Shown here: in pieces, positions 56,923-64,000 of the stretch | Layout of the letters: every line of letters starts with the position of its first letter | Position numbering within the stretch: position 1 is the stretch's first letter | Assembly: GCF_024868665.1 (NCBI RefSeq) | Contig: NW_026634485.1 | Location: 1 to 64,000, forward strand | DNA: 64,000 bases | Direction: 5' to 3' | Source of the DNA: Triplophysa rosa | Lineage: Eukaryota; Chordata; Actinopteri; Cypriniformes; Nemacheilidae | Notes under the pieces: generated by a model | Database searches by the model: none | Told to the model about the DNA's origin: nothing | Seen by the model: only the letters and a program-made list of their open reading frames with translations | Made by a program: the position numbers and the translations under genes

Positions 56923-57885
56923 CCCTTTTACTGTCACTGTTCCAATATTGGAACACCTAGGTTTACTTCAATTTTCACAACTAAATCTTATCTAATCATG
57001 ACAAACTATATATCATTGGAAAGGTCTAAGACTCTAGAATACATATTTGACCAGTGTTTTACAAAAATAAATTATGTAGGAGTAGTAATTTATTCATTTA
57101 TAACAAGAGTGAGCATAAAAACTATTAAATGCTGCTAAATGTCACCGTTTCAGTGGAACACTGAAGTTATACAATATAATTCCATTTTAATCCTGACAAA
57201 CTATATATCATTGGAAAGCTCTAAGAATGTAGATTTTATATTTCAGAATTGTTTAGCAATAGAAATCACTTAGTAAAAGCTTGAGTAAAAAAAATTCTCA
57301 AATGTGACTGGGCCCATTGGGTACCATTATAAAAATTACATATTCATAATCATATTTTATTGTAAATTAAAAAATAAATCTAAAAAACTTCTATTTCATT
57401 GGAAAGCTCCAAGAATGTCCTTCTTATAAATAATGATGAAATTTATTAATTTGTAATTTGTATGCAGTAAACCATTGGAGCCTATATGCCACCTAGTGGC
57501 AGTTGTTGGTGTTATGATTCAAATTATCACAGAAACCACATTTTTTGTGATATCAGCTTGAAATTTGAAACAAAACTTGATTAGAAGTATGTCTTTAATT
57601 TTCTGGCGTTTTTTGATGATGATTTTTTTTAAGATGTTTTAGTAAAACAAAACAATGTTTATTTATTTTTTTATTATTTTTAATACACAATTCAACTGCT
57701 ATAATTATTATTTTTCTATTTCATTTTTCAACTTCAGACACTTTTACAATAAAGTGGAGAATCTTTTCTTTAAAACAAGCCCAAGATTAGGTCTCTAGAC
57801 TAAAGCATTCCAGAGTTACACTAATTTAAAAGTTGGAATCACTTTTAAGCTCCACCCTCAAAAAAGTGGGTTGACAGTTAAAGGG
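56923..57885. mobile_element. Possible piggyBac-like non-autonomous element
   Basis: CCCTTTTACTGTC at the left faces GACAGTTAAAGGG at the right. TTAA precedes the left end but not the right. Inside, TCATTGGAAAG recurs at 57013, 57208 and 57396 within three related units of about 190 bp. Confidence 0.4.
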
Positions 57886-58504
57886 AACTTTACTGAACCT
57901 TCTGTACTGCAGGTTTAACTTATCATTTTAGTTTTTGTCTAGTTTTAGTTGATGAAATCTACATTATATTTAGTCTACTAAAATCTAACTGGTTTAACTA
58001 ATTTAATTGGTGTAATGAAATGTTCCATACAAAGATTTAATTGTTTTGACATAATTGACTTTACCTTAGAATTCAATTAATCCAGGTCATTACCTTTACA
58101 TTTCAGAAAAGTTGAGTAACTACTGGATGTGTGCATTGTTGCAACACAGAGGACATTAGACCATAAACGACATGTAGCAGTTCAATCAGTCTCATTTTGA
58201 CTCAACTGACTCAACTGACTGTTCGTTCAGTGAAGGACATATTCATTCAGTACATTCAACCAATGAAACGCTCTGACAGAGCTCACACTCAAAACCTATT
58301 GGCTCATGTCTCTCTGAAGCTGCACTGTCTTTGCTTGAGACAGTAATGCATGAGAAATATCTTTCAAAAAGACATAAACTGTATTACATTTCTTCTATCA
58401 TGCAAATTACATACTTGGTTCGATCTTTAACATGTCATTCAATCTTTTAATGTACAGTACGACTCTCTTCATCACTTCTCTAATCGGAACCGCACTGGTT
58501 TAAA
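57886..58504. other. Non-coding DNA, nothing recognised
   Basis: No coding, RNA or repeat-end pattern supported. Confidence 0.45.
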
Positions 58505-58560
58505 TTACATTTACATTTATTCATTTGGCAGACGCTTTTATCCAAAGCAACTTACAAGTA
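58505..58560 (-). mobile_element. SINE/LINE 3' tail, minus strand
   Basis: ACATTTACATTTATTCATTT followed by GGCAGACGCTTTTATCCAAA is the complement of the tail type seen at 56562-56600. Confidence 0.65.
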
Positions 58561-58830
58561 GGAGAGCACATAAACAGTTTATTTTGGCTTACTTTATGTT
58601 GCATTTCACGTTATGCAACAGCTCACGTTATCGGATAAATTAACATTGGCATATAAAAATGTTTGTGCTTGCCTTTGTAATGACTTTCGGGGTTACTCGC
58701 CAGCAGTCACGCTTCAAGTTTGCTGTGTTTTACCGGCGGCTGTGAAGAAAAATAAGACGCAAACTGTAAACTTCGTGGAGACACAGCTTATGTGTGCTTC
58801 CTTCTCCCAGAGACTTCTCTCTACCACATA

Positions 58831-59236
58831 TGTGACCCTGGACGACAAAACCAGTCTTAAGGGTCAATTTTTCAAAATTGAGATTTTTACATCATCTGAA
58901 AGCTGAAGAAATAAGCTTTCTATTGATATATGGTTTGTTAGGATAGGACACTATCTGGAATCTGAGGGTGCAAAAAATCGAAATATTGAGAAAATCGCCT
59001 TTGAAGTTGTTAATCTGAGGCACTGTAGCAGGCCATCCACTCACAAAAATAAAGTTTTTATACATATACAGTAGGAAATTTATAAAATATCTTCATGGAA
59101 CATGATCTTTGCTTAATATCCTAATGATTTTTGGCAAAAAGAAAAATCGTTAATTTTTACCCATACCATGTATTTTTGCTGATTACTAAAAATGTTCCCG
59201 TGCTACTTAAGACTGGTTTTGTTGTCCAGGGTGACA
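58831..59236. mobile_element. MITE with TGTGACCCTGGAC inverted ends, copy 2
   Basis: Same family and orientation as 51011-51445, 406 bp, lacking an internal block of about 30 bp (the CGAAACAACAACTATTT segment). Confidence 0.88.
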
Positions 59237-59405
59237 TATGTGAGATAAGCACACGTGACGCGCTGGTGCAGAGTAGGTAGCGTCTTGACTGCTCAACGAA
59301 TAGAATTAAAAGAACATCGTATCGTAAAATATCCCCATCTCTCTACGATGCACATAATAACATTTTTGCACAGTACACACTACACAGTATCGTTGGGAGT
59401 AATGC

Positions 59406-59977
59406 TGTCACGGTCCTGCCTTCTTGGTTCTGTATTTCTAGTCGGGTGGCAGGATCGGGACGGAGCCCTTAGGTTTTATGCGAGAAAGCCATGAGTTGTT
59501 TACGTTTTACATCTCATGTGCTTTCTCGTGTCTTGTCATTGGCCCCGCCCCTCTCGTTTCATGTATTGCTTCCCTGCTGTGTTTCATTACCCTCACCTGC
59601 CCTGTATTATTATCCCTCGTTTGTGTCCCCTATTTAATGCCCTCATGTTTCTTTGTCCTGTGCTCGTGGATTGTGTATTGTATTCCTGTACGTGTCCCGT
59701 GTGCCTTGTAGCTTGTACCTTGTGAGTATTTACCTTGTCTTGTTGGCTTTTGGTTTTCCTTTCCCTGCCCCTAGACGTTGTGTCGTGTTTTGTTTAGTTT
59801 TGTTTTGCCCCACCGAGGGAAGTGTTTTGTTTCTAGTTTTGTATTTTAGTTCGTTCCTGTTGTTGACACCCCCTCATGGATTTTTCCTTTGTTTGTTTAT
59901 TGTAAAAAATAAAATATTCTGTTAACCCCTTCACCACCACCTCCCTGCACTTGGGTTCTTCCACGCCGATCGTGACG
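59406..59977 (+). mobile_element. Solo LTR, TGTCAC family, copy 3
   Basis: TGTCACGGTCCTGCC...GATCGTGACG with the 5-bp duplication AATGC on both sides (59401-59405 and 59978-59982). It contains a CCCTATTTAATGCCC promoter-like box near 59627 and AATAAAA near 59908, as expected of an LTR. Confidence 0.9.
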
Positions 59978-59982
59978 AATGC

Positions 59983-60594
59983 ATTGCAAAAGTAATGCAT
60001 TACAGTAACATATTAATGTTGCTGTAACGCAGTAGTGTAAGGCATTACTAATCAATTTTCAGTAATATTTCACTCGGTACATGTTCAGTAATGCTTGCGT
60101 TACAACAAACGTTTCGCCCGAGAGATATTAACAAATCAAAAATCCCGCAAGTTCTATTTCCTGTTCGTGAATAGACGCGTGTGGTGTCATTCATCTCCCT
60201 CTGGCTGGTGGAACTATTTTGTATTGTAACGCGGCATGTCTCTGAGCTAAAGGTCCGAGGCTATTGGCCCCGCCCGGTTTGCTGTAAGCCCTAGTGCCAG
60301 TGTTGCCAGGGTCGTGGTTTTCCCGCACAATTGGGCTATTTTGAAAAATTATGGAGCCGCGGGTTTTTGGGCTACTTTCATAATGTACTGCTGCCGCCAA
60401 AATGTTTATTTATATTCTAAGGGTAAATGTTAATTGATGATTCTTAATGTGTATTCATACTGAGATGAATACCTGGCAACTCCAGGACCGGCCTGTTCTC
60501 AAAAGTGTGGGGAATGAGTGTCTGACAGGCAGGCTACAGTACAGGTCAATGCATCCGAATTATGCTTTTACCAATGTTTCGTACTAAGGTGCAT
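59983..60594. other. Non-coding DNA with a TAATGCATTAC foldback
   Basis: GTAATGCATTACAGTAA and AAGGCATTACTAAT near 59990-60050 look like a hAT-type MITE end. Nothing else recognised. Confidence 0.4.
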
Positions 60595-61540
60595 CCCAGC
60601 TAACACAGTTACGTTGTGACGACGTACCTGGACCGGACCATATTCGTTGCCATGACGTACCATAATAACGTTCCAGCGACGTAACTTTGTGATTCCATAT
60701 TTGTCCTGACGACGTAACATTGGACATACCTGGAACGTACCATATTCGTCGCAGCAACGTACCAAATAACGTTTCTGGGACGTGATGAGCACGCCCTAAC
60801 GACCAAACAGTCACGTTAAAATCTTTTTTATTTTTTAATTAATTGAAACAATTATCATCCCTCACATGGAGGATTAAATTAATTTGTGATTTAATCGGTG
60901 CGTTAAAGGTTAAAATTTATACATAATTGGAGTAATTTTCTATTCAAATATTTATAAAGCACAGTATAACGATTATAAAACTCAACACAGCACTGTACAT
61001 CACAATCAGATATTTTATTGATACTGTAGTACATGACATAAATAATCAAAGACTTCAACACAATATAGAGGATTTAAAGCAGATATTTATTGACAGAGAT
61101 GAATAAACATTATGTTTAGGCTTAACGTTATATTCTTGTCTTTAATATTCTTTCTTTACTTTATACCTTACAGATGTGAGAGTAAACACATATTTTAGTG
61201 ATTTTCGATCGATTTGGCGCGTTTAAATGAACGGACCCTGATGTTTCAGAGCGTGACTAAAGAAGCTTTTGATTGTTGTTTCTAAAAACGGATAACCTGC
61301 TAAATTTATGTGGTAATCATGAATTAATCCCATGGAGAACGTTGTAGCGACATGATGTACTGGTCTTCAGATAACCTGGACACTGGACATTTTTGCTTAC
61401 GTTCCAGAAACATCTGAGCCACGTCCTCAAATAACGTTGTGAATTGATCCCGTTGAGAATGTTGTAGCGACGTGATATACTCGTCTTCAGATGACATTTG
61501 ATTAATGAATCTGGTCATTTCTGTTTATTATGTTATTCTT
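60595..61540. repeat. ACGT-rich repeat with direct repeats at the right end
   Basis: 60600-60790 is built from degenerate ACGTTCC/GACGTAC units. At the right, GTTGTAGCGACATGATGTAC-type units lie near 61340 and 61460, 118 bp apart. Related motifs at both ends suggest one mobile element. Confidence 0.45.
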
Positions 61541-62165
61541 CTGACAGCTATTAAACTGGAGTTTAATTCGATACCACAATTACAACTATTTTTTTGTGCG
61601 CGTGCTTCTGATATGTGCGTGGCGTCTCCACCACTTTGTTCTTCAAAGAGCCGTGCGCTCTCATCATTTAAACGTTAACGGTCATTTATTTTTATCTCAC
61701 TGCCTGATTTAACTTTAGCGGTTTATTAATAAAAATATAACACTGCTATGAATAACCAGCCAGTGCTAAGAATAAGAATAGGTGCATTAGACAGAGCTGC
61801 GTGTTTGTGTGAATTGTGTTTGTCATGGTTGTGCATGTTTGTGTGTGACAGTAATCAATGGTGCAGCGCACAGGCATGTGATCAGCCAAGGACAAAAAAG
61901 AAGGAAGACTGCACGCACCCTCGCCCAACCCCCCAAAAATAGCTTTAATGTTACTAATTAAAATTTACATGATTAAAAACGGGCAACTATTTGCCAAATA
62001 TATATTTTTGACTTAGCAACACAAAAACAAACACATTTTGGGAAATCAAGTTACTTGTCTGGTCGGGTAAGTAAAATTCTCTCTCACTTGCCCATACAAA
62101 ACATTCACTTGTCCCGGACAAACGGACAAGCGTTAAAGTCCCAGTGAAATAAAAAATTGACAATG
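61541..62165. other. Non-coding DNA, nothing recognised
   Basis: No gene or clear repeat end seen. Confidence 0.45.
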
Positions 62166-62639
62166 TGTCACGGATGTGGCAGGAAAGAACCCAAATGCAG
62201 GACAGCGATGATGAAGGGGTTAACAGAGATTTTATTTAACACAAAACAAAACACCCACAATGGGGGAAAACAGAACTAAGAAATATATATAAAACAAAAG
62301 ACTTCCCATGAGGGGGCAAAATGAAAACAAGAACAGTAAAACTAAACTAAAGGACACGACCAAACGTCTTAAATCAAACATGACACGACAGGGTAGAACA
62401 CAAAACAGGGGCAAGGCTGGGAACAGGACCACTGGACGAGGAGCATAGCAAAACACAGTACAACGTACAATCCACGAGCACAGGACAAAGAAACATGAGG
62501 GTATATATAGGCAACACAAACGAGGGATACCGACACAGGGAAAGATAACAAGGAAACGAGAGGGGCGGGGCCAATGACGAGACACTGGAGAGAACGTATT
62601 TTATTGTCAAAAGGACAAGCATGAAGCAGAGCCATGACA
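62166..62639 (-). mobile_element. Solo LTR, TGTCAC family, copy 4
   Basis: TGTCACGGATG...GCCATGACA with the 5-bp duplication CAATG on both sides (62161-62165 and 62640-62644). On the minus strand it has the LTR order of copy 3. Confidence 0.9.
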
Positions 62640-62928
62640 CAATGCCTATTTTTTCATGAAATATTGCAGCGTTTTTTGTAAATAGTTTATCAATGTGGGT
62701 CATTCTCTTTTTAAAAATCGTGTGCCCTCATAATCTTTAGTTAAAATCTGAAAATGCACTTCCGTCCTGTAATGACTATCCATCTTAGATGACATATGTT
62801 AGATAACTTGGGCGGAGCATCCGTTAACCCCTCTCCTTCAACTGTCAGTAAATGTTGAGCCCTGCCCCGCACTCAGAATTAGCTAATCTCAAATATCCCT
62901 TTTAAAATACAAAAGTAAATTCTCAAGC

Positions 62929-63000
62929 CAACTCTCATCTGATCGCAGTGCCATCTCTCTTCTAGTCCTACTGGACCTTAGTGCAGCTATTGACAGTAGA
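62929..63000 (+). pseudogene. LINE reverse transcriptase fragment
   Basis: The + strand reads SDRSAISLLVLLDLSAAIDS, the RT motif A block of L2/Rex-type LINEs (usually LDLSAAFD). About 24 codons survive. Confidence 0.65.
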
Positions 63001-63345
63001 TCAGGGGTGTCAACCATTTTAGTATATTCTCTTGTCTAGGACATCATTCATAAGTCATCACCCTCAGATATAAAACAATGTAAAACTTGAGTATTTGACT
63101 CAGGTGTGTTACATGTCACAGTCAGTAAAGTTTCATTAACAAACAGTTCAATTACACTGACATGTTTAGGCAGGCTTTTATGTAATTCTGATGTCTATTT
63201 GTTGCTTAGACTGCACTGGCCTTTACTGTTTAATGTTTGTTGTTTCATTGGCTTTAGTAATGTGTCTTTAAAAGGTCTTTAGAAACATTTGTTTCTATAT
63301 GGCGTGTTATAGAATAGTTTGTGCATCAATAAGCTGGTGTGTTAT
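63001..63345. other. Non-coding DNA
   Basis: Nothing recognised between two LINE remnants. Confidence 0.4.
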
Positions 63346-64000
63346 GTTGCGAGCCCAGTGTTGTGGGACGATGGTACACTGCAGACCTTAAAGAGTCAAA
63401 ACAGGTGGAACAACTCAGGCAAGAGACAGTCAGTCGACTCGAAAGAATCAACACTTCCTGGAAAGTTGAAGCTGTGGTGCTTCCAAATTGGTTTGTTGCC
63501 AAGTCTTATGTGGCCAATTTCCATATATGAGCTCATTATATCTCACGCAAAGCACCTAGAGAGATTGGTGAATACACAAGTAAGGTAATGGATTGGGCTA
63601 CCAAGATTTCTTAGCGACATAGGGTTGTACGGCATTGGAGCTCTCTCTCTCTCTCTTCCTATTTCGAGCCTTTTGGAGGAGTATAAATTCGGCAAAACAA
63701 GGCTGGAGATGGTGCTTAAAGAGTAACGTGATCCCTGTGTAGGAGATGCTGCTCCAACATTGGAGACAGGGAGGAAATGGAACCTAGCAGCAGCTGTTGC
63801 TGATGCAAAGGCAGCCCTCAGGCACCGAGATATTTTGGCTAGTCCAATATGGCAGAGGGGTCTTGGTTTGTAAATAACAAAACCTACATGGCAAAAGCCT
63901 ACACCAAAGGAACAAATACATCTAGTAGTGGAAGAGGTATGCCGTCAGGAGGAAGCATCTAGATGTCCTAGAGCAGTCTCCAAAGCTCAACAAGGCCTCT
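63346..64000 (+). pseudogene. LINE ORF2 C-terminal remnant
   Basis: Mixed frames encode RWYTADLKESKQVEQLRQE, KLKLWCFQIGLLPSLMWPIS, a WIGLPRFLSDIGLYGIGAL segment, LEEYKFGKTRLEMVL and DAKAALRHRDILASP. This is the region after the RT palm in a restriction-like-endonuclease type LINE family found in fish. The exact clade is uncertain. Broken by stops and frameshifts and runs out of the window. Confidence 0.65.

Noticed and set aside
60568..60814. Three overlapping minus-strand open frames
   Set aside because: They arise from the degenerate ACGT-rich repeat being free of stops in several frames at once.

Overview
The window is nuclear DNA of a ray-finned fish, most likely a cyprinid-type teleost. 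The basis is two spliced exons of the vertebrate gene ldlrad3 and dense families of teleost transposons (Tc1, hAT-like, DIRS, Ty3/gypsy, LINE tails, MITEs). It is a draft assembly, with a 39-base N gap at 8812-8850. I cannot name the species from sequence alone.

Host gene: ldlrad3 lies on the + strand. Two LDL-receptor class A exons, 32071-32196 and 56060-56194, match the second and third class A repeats of LDLRAD3. They are separated by a 23.9 kb intron filled with nested transposons. I found no exon for the first class A repeat, the membrane span or the cytoplasmic tail, so these probably lie outside the window, and most of the window would then be intron.

Layout: 0.5-4.9 kb, a decayed minus-strand Ty3/gypsy element with a short LTR. 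6.3-6.7 kb, a solo LTR. 8.8-9.6 kb, a 137-bp tandem repeat. 10.5-16.2 kb, a well-preserved eight-exon minus-strand gene (gene A) of a multicopy teleost family often labelled SAMD3-like; its last exon is interrupted by a LINE/SINE-like insert that brings a stop codon and a poly(A) signal. 16.5-23.5 kb, a head-to-head + strand C2H2-finger gene (gene B), broken by an in-frame stop, a small frameshift and a 5.2 kb DIRS retrotransposon (18213-23430). 24.2-25.6 kb, a foldback repeat containing a solo LTR. 25.8-27.4 kb, a second finger protein fused to a TNP2-like transposase domain, on the minus strand with one frameshift. 28-32 kb, DNA-transposon fragments. 32.5-48.3 kb, a second DIRS element on the + strand, split inside its gag by a ~12.9 kb retroelement that carries gag, protease, reverse transcriptase, two RNase H modules, integrase and an envelope-like reading frame. 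48.8-54.2 kb, a complex satellite-like region (218-bp units, hairpins, a 300-bp duplication, a 70-bp minisatellite). 54.6-55.9 kb, an intact-looking Tc1/mariner element with DD36E spacing. 56-64 kb, MITEs, two more solo LTRs of the same family as above, and LINE remnants.

Most notable: (1) the divergent pair gene A/gene B around a 301-bp shared upstream region, together with a second finger/TNP2-like copy 10 kb away; this could be a two-gene mobile unit, but I see no element ends. (2) The envelope-bearing retroelement nested in a DIRS element. (3) The intact DD36E transposon. (4) The modular 218-bp array. Family names come from memory of protein families; no searches were run.
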